This document shows, in pieces, positions 28,414 to 38,083 of a stretch of DNA of 64,000 nt. A model generated the notes under the pieces. That model made no database searches. It was not told where the DNA came from and saw nothing but the letters and a program-made list of their open reading frames with translations. Source of the DNA: Cymbomonas tetramitiformis (taxonomy: Eukaryota; Chlorophyta; Pyramimonadophyceae; Pyramimonadales; Pyramimonadaceae); the NCBI GenBank assembly GCA_001247695.2, contig LGRX02035171.1, positions 62,001-126,000 on the forward strand, in the 5' to 3' direction. A program made the translations under genes and the position numbers. Numbering within the stretch: position 1 is the first letter of the stretch; each line of letters starts with the position of its first letter.

Positions 28414-31400
28414 GTGGCTGAATTTTTGGCCAGATTTTCCACTGCACACAATGTGGCCGATCTCATCAAAAAGTGGTGCGCGGATGGATGTACACCGCAA
28501 AACCCAGATCTTTCCATTCCACAAGCGAACGCAGCCAGCTCCGACGTCATCGAGCACAACCAAAGAACTGCACTTCAGTCACCCGACACTGTCAATCTCA
28601 CTGATGCAAATCCTGTTGTAAACGAGCCCGCTTTATTCACTGACTACACGTTCACTACAAAAAAAAGTAGAAGGCCTATCATCGACAAAGAGGTAAGTCT
28701 ACAAAACAATCAAAGCGTTAACGACGACGCAATCGAAGTCCCCGACAACAACAACATGAACAAAGCCACGCAGGACGCCGATGAGCTCCCAACTCAGGAA
28801 AATCTTGATGACGATGCGGACATGACGAATCATGAGGACGAGGAACTTGTAACCACAAACGCCGCGCGCGCAGTTGCAGCCACTTTGGCCCCGGGCCAAA
28901 TTGAACGGAATGGCAAGGTGCGCGTCATCCGCGTCACGCATATGATGACTGCCGCGTGTTTGATTGTTATAGGTAAGTGTATAATATGAATGTTACCTCA
29001 CCTATACATATACACTTAGGGTGTTACAACATTTTATCAAAAACGGCAGATTTCTGCCGTTTTAAAAAGAAGAATTAATTTTATATTTTACATTGTTAAA
29101 ATTTTTGTTTTTGAATTGTGTTCAGTATTCTTTACAGGTGTATATGTTTGAGGCTGATATGAACACCACCATCTGTATGAACAACAATTATGCAAATGTT
29201 CGTTTGTTTTGCGCAGGCCATCGCCACTTCGAACATAGTCGTGCACGCGAATGCCGGTGTCACAGCCGCCATCGATGATACGGACGCTGTGGACGAGGAA
29301 ATTGCGGCCGCAAATCTTGTACCCGCGATTGCGAACACCTCCGACTCAGAAGAGACACCTCGCCGATGGGAGCGGAATGGCAAGGTGCGTGTCATTCATG
29401 TCATACATATGATAACTGCCACGTGTCAATTTTTACAGTGTTATGTGTTAGTTACATAAACCTTTTAGTGTGAGTTAGGGTGTTACATTACTCTTTGAAA
29501 CATCAACGATTTCGTAGGAGTTTAAAAATTGTTTTTTTCTAGTGTTTTTCTTGAATTGTATTCCCTTTTTTTACAGGAATATGAATTTGTACCCGCAATA
29601 AACACCACTATTTGCCTGGAAAACAAGTATGCAAATGTTTGTTTGTGTTGCGCAGGCCATCGCCACTTCGAACACGGTCGTGAACGCGAATGCTGATGTC
29701 ACAGCCGCCATCGATGATGCGAAGGCTCCGGACGAGGAAATTGTGACCCTGAACGCTGCAGGCGCAACTGTGACCACCTTGGCACCGGGCCAGTTTGAAC
29801 GGAATGGCAAGGTGCGCGTCATCCGTACCATACCTATGACAACCGCCACGTGTTTGATTTTAATAGACTAAAGTTTCAACTGTTACTTTTGTACTTCACG
29901 ATGAGTGTTATAGGGTGTTACAAAAAATCAGCAAGAGAGAAATATTTCTCTCTTGCTCTTTTACTTAGAGAGTTTGAAATATTTGTGTTTGATCAGATTT
30001 AGATGTATAACTTCCAGTCCAAAATACACCCCACCATCTTTATTAAATTGTGTTTTTCAATTACAGGTGTACGAGTTTCAGGCTGATATGAACACCACCA
30101 TCTGTATGAACAACAATTATGCAAATGTTCGTTTGTTTTGCGCAGGCCATCGCCACTTCGAACATAGTCGTGCACGCGAATGCCGGTGTCACAGCCGCCA
30201 TCGATGATACGGACGCTGTGGACGAGGAAATTGCGGCCGCAAATCTTGTACCCGCGATTGCGAACACCTCTGACTCGGAAGAGACACCGCGCCGATGGGA
30301 GAGAAATGGCAAGGTGAGTGCCACTCGTGTCACATATACCACCACTGCCACGTGTCTATTTGTTATAGGTCAATGTATAATATGAATGTTACGTAATACC
30401 TTATTTAAAAAAGATGTTAGGGCATTACAAAAGAGGAAGGGCCCGAAAATGGGCCTGTTTAAAAAAAAAATTAAGTAAAAAGGTGTTTTGATTATTTACA
30501 GGTGTATGAATTTGTACCAACAATAAACACTACTGTTTGCCTGAACAACAAGTACATGGATGTCTATGCGTTTTGCGCTAGCAACAATAGACGTTGGAAG
30601 AAATACATGGAAAACATACATACCAAAAAAACTATCGAGGAGCTCGAGACGCGATTGAGCTTGGATAAAGGCTCTCTTATCGAAAAACACCATATGGGTC
30701 AAGGAAGACACCCTACCGTCTTCGTTCACCCCGCGCTTTTCCTCTGCTTGGCTCAGTGGATCTCTCCCGCCAAGCACGCCGAGGTGGCGCTCGTCTACAT
30801 GCGCTACAGCGAAGGCGACGTGACGCTCGCCAAGGAGGTGCTCGAGCGCAACGACATGCTTCGTGGTACGCACACGGAAGGTCTCACACGTGAGGGCCGA
30901 CCCGGAGCCGACGACGAGTGGGTGGTGCGACAGACCGATTCAGAGCTGAAGCGAAAACGTGACTCCGAGATGATGGATTGCGAATTACAAGAACGCAAGC
31001 GTCAGCAGCAACGACTCGACGAAGAGCATGACATGAAGATGCAGGAACGCAGACTTCAGCTGCAGCAAATTGAACTTCAGATGCAGGAACGAAGCGAGGA
31101 ACACAAAACCAAGATGCAGGAACGGAGCGAGGAGCACAAGAACAAGATGCAGGAACGGAGCGAGGAGCACAAAAACAATATGCATGAGCGGAAAATTACA
31201 TTTGAACGGGACCTGAAGATCAAGCATTCTTTGGACATCAAATCCATGCTCGAGAGTTGCCTGGATTTGCCGGGCCTCTCAGAGGCCGAGCGAGGCGTGT
31301 ATCGCGCGCACATACACAACATGGTTACGAATTTGGTGAAGCTGGCGACCGGCGTGGAAGCGAGCACGGCCGTACCCGCGATCGCAGCACCGCCCCCCGC

Positions 31401-32135
31401 ACCGGCCGTGAACGTTACGGTGAACAACAGCCCCACCAACACTAACGCTCCCAATGTCACTACCAACAACACCAACACGAACGAAAACGAGGTCACCCCG
31501 GCCGCCAACGCCGATGGTGCTCGTGAGGTGACGCCCGAGGAGCGTCGCTGGCTCGAGCTGTGGCCTAAGCGAGGCACCTTGGAAAATGCGGATCTCGCAA
31601 TCTCGGATTTTTTTATGGATCCCAACGAATCTGAGCACGCGCGGTATTCGGACCTGCTTAGGTCCAAACCTGGCATCGTAAACACCTTCGGCCGCAGACT
31701 GGCTAAATCTTGGCGCAACACGCATGGTATGCAAGACATACCGGAGCAGCTTGGTACGGTGCAGAACGTTCAAACCGGGTTTCACGCGCCCAACTGTAAG
31801 CGTTACTTTGAGGCGGATCGACCCTTGATGCGTTCGGTGGCGGCCGGGTTACTCAGGTAGACGCGTGGGAATCCGCTTGGTGGCGCCGCGGAACGCCTTC
31901 GAATCCGGTGCTGTCTATCAGTCAGTTCTTGAAGGAAAATGACGTGGCATCTAAAAAGGACATGTTAAAACGATTCGGCGCGTCGATGGCTTGTAAGTGG
32001 AGAGAAGCGCACGCCGATTACGAACTTCCGCATATCACGCGTAAAGTGGGCGACGCTTTGAAACCGGTTGCGCAATATTTTCAAGCGGATCGTAAGTTGA
32101 TGGAATATGTTTTGAATGATATGCGGCGGAAATGA
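28414..32135 (+). CDS. Spliced KilA-N/BRO-like DNA-binding protein with cassette exons
   Basis: Predicted exons are 28414-28917, three optional cassettes (29217-29384, 29656-29811, 30146-30313), 30502-31856 and 31922-32135. Splice junctions between 28917 and 30502 are all phase 0 (AAG|GTG donors, TTTACAG or GCGCAG acceptors). The last intron (31857-31921) is phase 2 and bypasses the TAG at 31858. Exon 1 begins in an open frame without ATG, so its start is uncertain. The 30502 exon holds a KilA-N-type domain with TTVCLNNKYMDVYAF and GRHPTVFVHPALFLCLAQWI. A Gln/Glu/Arg-rich coiled coil follows, containing tandem MQERSEEHKxK repeats, then an Asn/Thr-rich linker and a C-terminal domain ending ..KRYFEADRPLM. 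The last exon holds a second, diverged copy of that domain (QYFQADRKLM). Such proteins bind viral or host DNA. Domain call is firm; the exon structure is a prediction. Confidence 0.72.
29138..29459 (+). repeat. Cassette unit A of the KilA-N exon array
   Basis: A degenerate copy of the KilA-N domain start (VYMFEADMNTTICMNNNY) follows a TTTACAG acceptor at 29137 and runs into a stop. An internal GCGCAG acceptor (29216) opens a 168-nt exon (29217-29384) in another frame that ends at an AAG|GTG donor, phase 0 on both sides. It encodes an acidic linker ending WERNGK. Nearly identical to unit C, so recently duplicated or homogenised. Confidence 0.7.
29571..29871 (+). repeat. Cassette unit B of the KilA-N exon array
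   Basis: Same architecture as units A and C but more diverged. The upstream half encodes YEFVPAI and then hits a TAA. The cassette exon is 29656-29811 (156 nt, 52 codons, phase 0 to 0), ending FERNGK. Its C-terminal half matches the end of exon 1 (LAPGQ, then ERNGK). Confidence 0.65.
30062..30385 (+). repeat. Cassette unit C of the KilA-N exon array
   Basis: Nearly identical to unit A. The cassette exon is 30146-30313 (168 nt) and ends at the consensus donor AAG|GTGAGT, the strongest donor of the array. Upstream lies a GTGTACGAG start after a TTACAG acceptor (30066). Confidence 0.7.
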
Positions 32136-32628
32136 ATAGAATGCGACCCATGGTTAAGAAGGTTCAAATGGTTCTGGGTGATCACTTGTTGAAAGCGATG
32201 AGGAGCGTGTAAGTAGATGATACACGATCAAGAGGATTACAGCACATTTGTGTTTTTGTAATATTGTAAACTGATCTAGTAATATGTTTGTTCGCAACAA
32301 GAATAGTAGAATTTGTTGTACGTAAATCTCCATATGATTAAAACTATCACCTTGTATTGCTTTTTCAGCTAGCTTGTATGTAGAGCATATTTGAAGGATA
32401 TGTTTTTCACTTTTTTTTTCGTTAACATTGACATTTGCATATATATATATGTGTATGCATCTATAACAGCATGTTATATAATTTTATAATTGCAATGCAC
32501 AACCTTTTGGATGGGGTTGTACAAAATGCAATATCATTGCCAATGTTTCCTTTAATCATGCTTTCAAAACAAAAAATGTAAACCGTATATATATATATAT
32601 TCTTTTATTTTTACTAAATTTAAAGGAT
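32136..32628. other. AT-rich intergenic region
   Basis: 493 nt without a supported gene. The first part is the 3' region of the KilA-N gene. Most is AT-rich with scattered TA runs (about 32440 and 32586-32600). The latter, 29 nt before the ATG at 32629, is the likely promoter of the next gene. Confidence 0.5.
32586..32600 (+). promoter_or_regulatory. (TA)n box upstream of the stalk-like gene
   Basis: TA run ending 29 nt before the ATG at 32629. It matches in form the boxes upstream of other genes in this block. Confidence 0.45.
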
Positions 32629-33429
32629 ATGATGCTCAAAAAGAAGTGGATTGTTGCGTACATAACGGTGGTTGGAGCAATAGCGGGTATATTTGTTACT
32701 ATATTGTTGTTGACGGTAGGTAAGTCTAATGACGACGACTCTACGCCTGCAGCACTAGTTGCGGATACTGCTATTTCGACGCCTACCGATGAGACGACTG
32801 CATTTACAGATACGTCTACGAGATTATTTTATGGTCTTTTGCTAGATGATAATCTTACGGATGCATCTACATTCTATGGTCTTTTCCTCGAGCACGAACC
32901 TACGAATGTGCCTATGAACGTGCCTACGGTTGCGCCTATGGACGTGCCTACGGTTGCGCCTATGGACGTGCCTACGGTTGCACCTATGGATACGTCCGCA
33001 ACTTTGGTTACTAATACGCCTACAGATTCGTCTGAAGTAGTATTCTACGGTCTTTACGGTCTTTCGTATCAGCCGGAGCATACGAGTAAGCGTTCAAATA
33101 AGTCGATAGACGCACCCATGAGTAGACCTGAGATTGCGCCTATAAATAATCCCACCGTCTCACCCGTGAGTAGACCTGAGATTGTGCCTATGGATAATCC
33201 CACCGTCTCACCCATGAGTAGACCTGAGATCGTGCCTACGAATAATCCCACCGCCTCACCCATGAGTATACCTGAGATCGTGCCTATAAATGATCCCACC
33301 ATCTCACCCATGAGTAGACCTGGGATTGTGTCTACGAATAATCTTGCAATCTCACCTACATCCGTATCCGCAACAATGTTTTATGGTATTTTAGATGAAT
33401 TTACGTCTACAAGTCCTCAACATGAATAA
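32629..33429 (+). CDS. Signal-anchored protein with Pro/Thr repeat stalk
   Basis: 266 aa. One N-terminal membrane anchor (VAYITVVGAIAGIFVTILLL, residues about 10-30) precedes a Thr/Pro-rich ectodomain. A first repeat block has units like PTVAPMDV (about four, residues 97-125). A second has about five units of 20 residues built on NNPTVSPMSRPEIVP (residues 160-245). Short FYGL motifs recur around the blocks. It looks like a mucin-like, extended and probably O-glycosylated stalk on a virion or cell surface. Repeat number probably varies between isolates. No known family. Confidence 0.68.
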   Translation: MMLKKKWIVAYITVVGAIAGIFVTILLLTVGKSNDDDSTPAALVADTAISTPTDETTAFTDTSTRLFYGLLLDDNLTDASTFYGLFLEHEPTNVPMNVPTVAPMDVPTVAPMDVPTVAPMDTSATLVTNTPTDSSEVVFYGLYGLSYQPEHTSKRSNKSIDAPMSRPEIAPINNPTVSPVSRPEIVPMDNPTVSPMSRPEIVPTNNPTASPMSIPEIVPINDPTISPMSRPGIVSTNNLAISPTSVSATMFYGILDEFTSTSPQHE

Positions 33430-33577
33430 CAAGGTCATTATGTGTGTGGTGCAATTTTCAACAAGGAGTTGGTTCAATTTTAGTACAATTTATTTAATAA
33501 TTCTGTTGGCTGGAGTTATGAAGCTTACAGGCAATTACGATTCATTTTTGGTACTTGTAAAACCAATATATGTATAA
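33422..33577 (+). CDS. Possible small membrane protein, 51 aa
   Basis: ATG overlaps the end of the preceding gene (ATGAATAA). 51 aa starting MNNKVIMCVVQFSTRSWFNF, with a hydrophobic stretch IYLIILLAGVM. Too short and featureless for certainty; listed because the overlap and the hydrophobic segment are suggestive. Confidence 0.2.
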   Translation: MNNKVIMCVVQFSTRSWFNFSTIYLIILLAGVMKLTGNYDSFLVLVKPIYV

Positions 33578-33866
33578 ATCCGTAATTTTCTACAGAGATG
33601 CTTTATTTTTATGGGAAAAAGATTGTGCTTTATCATATGTATTTTTAAGACAATTTATATGTTGTATCGCATTGCGTATATTGCTTGTTGTAGCAAATGT
33701 GTATACCGCATAACAAACGTTAGAATGGGACGACGACTGTAAAGAAAATTCTTATAGTATGCATACGGAAATTGAGGTTATACAAAATAAGCGATAAGAT
33801 TTACACATTTTACGTTTGTACATGTATATAAGTATGATGCATAAGGCGTTCATACGTGTTCATACG
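33578..33866. other. Intergenic region before the NADAR-like gene
   Basis: 289 nt with no supported gene. AT-rich; no strong (TA)n box was seen close to the start at 33867. Confidence 0.4.
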
Positions 33867-34532
33867 ATGTCGTGCGCCAATACAGACTTTAGGTGGTATT
33901 TGCACAAGGAGCCACCCGCAGAGCACGTTCGATGTGGAGCACGTTTTGTATTTCACAGTCAATCCGGAAATGAACTTCCTGGATTTGCCGAGGGAGAATC
34001 TTTGAACGGTGATACCGCATGCATGTATACAGACTTAGCAAAAATTAGGGATTGGCGGCAAATTTTGTACAATTTTTGGAGAACACCATTTGCGCATAAA
34101 GGCAAAAACTATGCCACCGCAGCGCACGCTTACAACGCGCAACGTTTTTTGTTCATGGCCAAAATGAGATCCGATAAAAAATATTCCGAAGCTTTGCGTT
34201 ACGCCGAAAAGTGTTGTAACGAATATTCAAATCTGACAGCGTCCGATATGCAAAAAATAGCAAAATCGAAGGGTCCGCGTTTAACGGAATACGAAGCCAA
34301 GCAATGGGAATATATTGCGGAAGAAAAACTAGCGGAGGTGGTGAAAAGCAAATTCGAACAGTGCGACGTTGCAAAAAAGGTTCTGCTTCTCACAAAGCGG
34401 AGCACGCTTGTTCACCGGATGAGCGAAGCGCATAGGCTTTATCATTGGTGGAGCTTTTTGGAAGACACTCGAGCCGAATTGTACGAAGTGAGCAATGATG
34501 ATAATCGCAAAAACGGTACGCTTACTCTATAG
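33867..34532 (+). CDS. NADAR/YbiA-like domain protein
   Basis: The ATG at 33867 (MSCANTDFRWYLHKE) is preferred; 221 aa. The NADAR-type landmarks are LYNFWRTPFAHKGKNYATAA, then HAYNAQRFLFMAK (the YxxxEHxYQAxKF-like helix, with H in place of EH), later YEAKQWEYIAEEKLAEVVKSKF, and KRSTLVHRMSEAHRLYHWW, like the LLxTGxxxLVExxxxxxxWG end. NADAR proteins remove ADP-ribose from nucleic-acid bases or act on riboflavin intermediates, and they occur in several large DNA viruses. A counter-defence role against host ADP-ribosylation is possible but inferred. Confidence 0.7.
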   Translation: MSCANTDFRWYLHKEPPAEHVRCGARFVFHSQSGNELPGFAEGESLNGDTACMYTDLAKIRDWRQILYNFWRTPFAHKGKNYATAAHAYNAQRFLFMAKMRSDKKYSEALRYAEKCCNEYSNLTASDMQKIAKSKGPRLTEYEAKQWEYIAEEKLAEVVKSKFEQCDVAKKVLLLTKRSTLVHRMSEAHRLYHWWSFLEDTRAELYEVSNDDNRKNGTLTL

Positions 34533-34566
34533 TAATCTGTTAGCGTGACAAGAATAGCTACGTGGT

Positions 34567-34580
34567 TATATATATATATA
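34567..34580 (+). promoter_or_regulatory. (TA)n box upstream of the 34630 gene
   Basis: TA run followed by CACGCG, about 50 nt before the ATG at 34630. Same form as other boxes in this block. Confidence 0.42.
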
Positions 34581-34629
34581 CACGCGAACGTGCGTGTATA
34601 TTGTCATACAAGATGTAAATATATACAGT

Positions 34630-35382
34630 ATGCGAATTGAGATGACCGATGAAGAGAATAACCCGTTAGGGCTCATTTTCGAGTTTGCGACTGACGATAA
34701 CGGTTTTGAATATGAGATAAATTGGGAAAGCCTTTCATGTGAAAGCGATACGCTGCATGTAGGAAGCGCAGACTTTGGCAATGTAGATACGAAAACATTG
34801 GAAAAACTTTTTATGGCAACGAAAAACGAAGGCGAGGTGTTTCTTTGTGCAAATCCGGTATCGAAGGTGTATATGAAGTGCTCTTCAAAGCCAAAGTTCA
34901 AATTGTTTTCTCGTTCGATAAAGAATATGCACGATAAAGTGAGATCGCCTGTAGAGATTGTGAATAAATGGAGGTGTAAAGAATTGAGCGACATACTGAC
35001 AAGTTTTAGCTCTTTGTTACTCGTAAGATGTCGGCACAACCTTGAAGCGTTGAAACTCGATGGATGTTCACATTGGGATAAGCGCGTCGGCGAAGACGTG
35101 CTTTCGCTTTACGATAGATCTTTGAAGGAAATTAAATTTCAGGGGTGCATGTCCGCATCGGCAGAAAACGAAGGCGTGCTCCTTATAAAGGGATTGTACG
35201 TTTTTCATGTATACGATTTTTTCTCTATCTTAGAAGCTATCGCTTTGGACACGGGTATAAGCTTTACTCGAGAGGTTGAATATGATATGTGGAAAGGGGT
35301 TATGCACTTAAAAATAAAGAGTATGCAACCTGCGTGCTTGCATACGAATGTTGGAAAGCGAAAGCGTCTGGATACATCATAA
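34630..35382 (+). CDS. Unknown protein, 250 aa
   Basis: The ATG at 34630 (MRIEMTDEENNPLGLIFEF) is preferred over an upstream non-ATG codon. 250 aa. The alternating strand and helix pattern, with two similar-sized halves (residues 1-115 and 120-240), is compatible with a sliding-clamp-like or other duplicated alpha/beta fold, but no diagnostic motif is seen. Basic C-terminus (VGKRKRLDTS) could be a nuclear localisation signal. Function unknown. Confidence 0.6.
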   Translation: MRIEMTDEENNPLGLIFEFATDDNGFEYEINWESLSCESDTLHVGSADFGNVDTKTLEKLFMATKNEGEVFLCANPVSKVYMKCSSKPKFKLFSRSIKNMHDKVRSPVEIVNKWRCKELSDILTSFSSLLLVRCRHNLEALKLDGCSHWDKRVGEDVLSLYDRSLKEIKFQGCMSASAENEGVLLIKGLYVFHVYDFFSILEAIALDTGISFTREVEYDMWKGVMHLKIKSMQPACLHTNVGKRKRLDTS

Positions 35383-35481
35383 GAGAATTATGTTGGTCTG
35401 CGCATACGTAAAAGACGCGCAACCTCAGTCATGGGTAAACTGTAAACAGAATAAGATGAGTCGTAATCGCAATAAGTAATC

Positions 35482-36111
35482 TTACCTGGCGTTTTGTAAC
35501 GTTTGGGCGCGTTTTTTTTTTTCTGTTTTGACACCATTTAAATAATCGTTCCGCAATCGCGTAATGGCGCTTGCGTAATCATGTAACGCGCCTATAGATA
35601 ATGGTTCAAGTCGTTTGCAGAAAGTTAAGAACATCGAAAAAACTTTGTAAGGTTTACCGTAGTAAAGGGTTGCCGCAGTACAAGCGTATGCCAACATTCT
35701 AGGCAATCCCGCCCGTATAGCAAATAAGGTGCATTCATCAAACATGTTGGACGTCTTACACATTAGTTTCCGGTGAAACGCGGCGCACCAAAAAACGCAA
35801 AATTCATTTGCGGTTGTGTTAGAATCTAATGACAAAAGATTGGTCGTATACCATTGCAGATACTTTTTCTTTGTGTAAACGCTGAGAGTCGATTCAGCGT
35901 TTTGTATACATTGATTACATATAATCTCAAACATTTTTGGATGCATGCATTTTATATAAAATTCCCACCACTGTTTATTTGAGATGCATATGTCACGATT
36001 GTCCATTTGTTTGAAGATGTCGCAGCTATACATCATAGAGGTGATGAACACAGGTTGAGCGTAGGCGACTGCGTCGCGCGTCTCTTCGAGTTTGTCCTGC
36101 TTATCGCTCAT
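35482..36111 (-). CDS. Unknown Cys-rich helical protein, 209 aa
   Basis: The ATG at 36111 (MSDKQDKLEETRDAVAYAQP) is preferred; 209 aa. Contains many Cys and Trp (NKQWWEFYIKCMHPKMF, FCVFWCAAFHRKLMCK) and ends in a basic patch (KTEKKKRAQTLQNAR). No signal peptide or family seen. Convergent with the gene ending at 35382. Confidence 0.6.
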   Translation of the reverse strand: MSDKQDKLEETRDAVAYAQPVFITSMMYSCDIFKQMDNRDICISNKQWWEFYIKCMHPKMFEIICNQCIQNAESTLSVYTKKKYLQWYTTNLLSLDSNTTANEFCVFWCAAFHRKLMCKTSNMFDECTLFAIRAGLPRMLAYACTAATLYYGKPYKVFSMFLTFCKRLEPLSIGALHDYASAITRLRNDYLNGVKTEKKKRAQTLQNAR

Positions 36112-36327
36112 CTTCAAGTGATCTGTTAGAGCTTTTTTTCGGAGGTTGACATTCTCATTGCTTGTACGTATTAAGCGTGGTTTCGATCGTATCTATATAT
36201 ACGCGCATAGCATCTGCGTGGTATCCGTTCGACCGAAGCCGTTACGCAAAGGCGCGGCGCGCACAAGCCGATATATGGCATAAATACATACGGACGTTCG
36301 AAGCTAATAGCCAACAACGCCGGCAAG

Positions 36328-36757
36328 ATGAGTTTCCAGTCAGACAAACCAGACATGATGATGGCCCATCCACGCGGTTTTGACCTCGATTCGCGGTTTA
36401 AAAAGTAAGATCGAAAAAAAACAAGTGATACCCACGAGCATGCGTGGGGCATACATCCCGCAGATGAGCTTCTTTTAAAACCCGCTTTTGAAAAAACGTT
36501 ACATAATGTAACCAACAAGGTAAACAGATTGAAAAAAGAAGATGTGCTAGGATTTGAAATCCTCTTAATTCGAAATCCAAAAAAATAATATCACAGAAGC
36601 ATCATGGGAAAAAATTGAAAATGATAAAATAGATAAAGAAACAGTTAAAAAGCTTATGATCGACATGATAAGTAAACCTACACATGATGAGCTTAAGTTT
36701 GACGAGATTAGAGATTACTTGATTAACAAGTGGAATACACTAAAAATAAAACCGTAA
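36328..36757 (+). pseudogene. Broken small gene (in-frame stop and frameshift)
   Basis: From the ATG at 36328 (MSFQSDKPDMMMAHPRGFDL) coding-like sequence runs 26 codons to an in-frame TAA (36406-36408). It then continues open in the same frame to 36586 with plausible protein (HAWGIHPADELLLKPAFEKT and beyond). After a run of seven A it shifts frame and stays coding-like to the TAA at 36755 (THDELKFDEIRDYLINKW). Two lesions in about 430 nt suggest a decayed gene of about 140 codons. Sequencing error at the poly-A run or unusual decoding could explain part of it. No family recognised. The interval 36112-36327 to its left shows nothing convincing. Confidence 0.45.
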
Positions 36758-36916
36758 AATAAACGGGGTTGCACAGCCATCCATTTGTTGCAAACTGTCT
36801 ACAAACGTATATGCAACAACTAAAAATGCCTAATAGCAAAGTATATAGTATAAATACAGGATTGAAGGTTAGTAGACATACACAAGACAAACACAACTAA
36901 AAATTGTTGCGTAAAA

Positions 36917-37924
36917 ATGGCATCTTTGGCATCTTTGGAAATAGCTCGCCTTCTTGAGAATTTTCCTTTGGCTAGTACACCAAAGACGCAGCTCTCGGAG
37001 ATACAGAAACAAAATTTGGAAGTCGTGATCAAAGCGCTTCAAAACGGACCGCATGCCAAGCTTGTGCCTTCCGCCATTCTCTGCAAGTGTTTGGATGAGT
37101 TTGAAAAGAAGATGAAAGACTTTGTAACCAATATGTGTACGGCCTTGCAACCTAACCAGCAAAGCAAGTCCATGTCTGAATTGATGGAGACGAGCGTGCA
37201 AATCCAAAAAAAGTTTGAGGACTTAAAAGGATATTACCGTGTGTGCAGTCTCCAATTTGATCAGTCTTTTGATTTTGCAAAGATGGGAACCAGCAATGAA
37301 CACTGCGCCTCTAAGGCTTATATGATGTATTGCTTGATTGAAAAGCAGGAACTCAAAGCGATTCATCATTTACAAGAACTGGCGCATGGTGTTTATAGCA
37401 TGTGTTGTTTGCAGAAAGATTTTCTCGAAACGACAATGAATCAGCCTGAAGAAAACAAGCTATGCATGCAACTGATGTGTCAGAATGTATTCCATGTGTT
37501 GTCCAAACCGCTCACTTGCGAGGAGCGTAATGAAACGTGCCGTAGCGTCGCTCTGACAATTGCTACGCACTGCATGCAAAACTCGGTTAAAGCGGCGCAC
37601 TCCGAAAAGGTCAATAAATTGATGTGCGTTTTTGGGAGTGTATGCGGAGACTTTATGGAGCGTAAGTCTACGATGAAACGCGATATCGATGCGATGCGTC
37701 TGGGATGTTACTTCCGTCAAAACAGTTTGAGCATATGCTGCGGAGATCTAGTCGTGAAAGAAGTAACAGAGAATCCCGTCGAGGAGCCGGTAACCGGGAT
37801 GAGCTTACTCAGTCTATTGGAAAGACTTACGAAGAACGCGTCGGTGGTTGCTTCTAAAAATACGCCTCATCCGCTACCTCATCCGGCGGTCGTGTCCATT
37901 ATCTCACACGGTGCTACTATGTGA
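36917..37924 (+). CDS. Unknown Cys-rich helical protein, 335 aa
   Basis: 335 aa starting MASLASLEIARLLENFPLAS. Predicted almost entirely helical in residues 1-285, with about 20 Cys spread through the helices (CLQKDFLETTM, LCMQLMCQNVFHVL), then a Pro/His tail (TPHPLPHPAVV). No signal peptide, membrane helix or known motif. The regular helices and abundant Cys would suit a structural or scaffolding protein; this is a guess. Confidence 0.65.
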   Translation: MASLASLEIARLLENFPLASTPKTQLSEIQKQNLEVVIKALQNGPHAKLVPSAILCKCLDEFEKKMKDFVTNMCTALQPNQQSKSMSELMETSVQIQKKFEDLKGYYRVCSLQFDQSFDFAKMGTSNEHCASKAYMMYCLIEKQELKAIHHLQELAHGVYSMCCLQKDFLETTMNQPEENKLCMQLMCQNVFHVLSKPLTCEERNETCRSVALTIATHCMQNSVKAAHSEKVNKLMCVFGSVCGDFMERKSTMKRDIDAMRLGCYFRQNSLSICCGDLVVKEVTENPVEEPVTGMSLLSLLERLTKNASVVASKNTPHPLPHPAVVSIISHGATM

Positions 37925-38083
37925 AAATACAACTTATTTTGGATATCTTCAGATATATATGACTATATGGATACTATTAACATCTATTGAATACACCATT
38001 TTACACTCGATATATTGATCGTACTCTGCGTAACAAACAAAAAATTCAGTACTAATTCGATGTAATCCATTTTTTGTAATCTA

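Noticed and set aside
29132..30351. Antisense frames over the cassette array
   Set aside because: They recur in each unit only because the DNA is repeated; the sense frames end at consistent splice donors.
31077..31785. Long antisense frames over the KilA-N gene
   Set aside because: Mirror of the coiled-coil repeats and GC-rich codons of the sense gene; no independent support.
32842..33311. Antisense frames over the repeat-stalk gene
   Set aside because: Repeats of the sense DNA read backward; Gly/Leu repeats with no start context.
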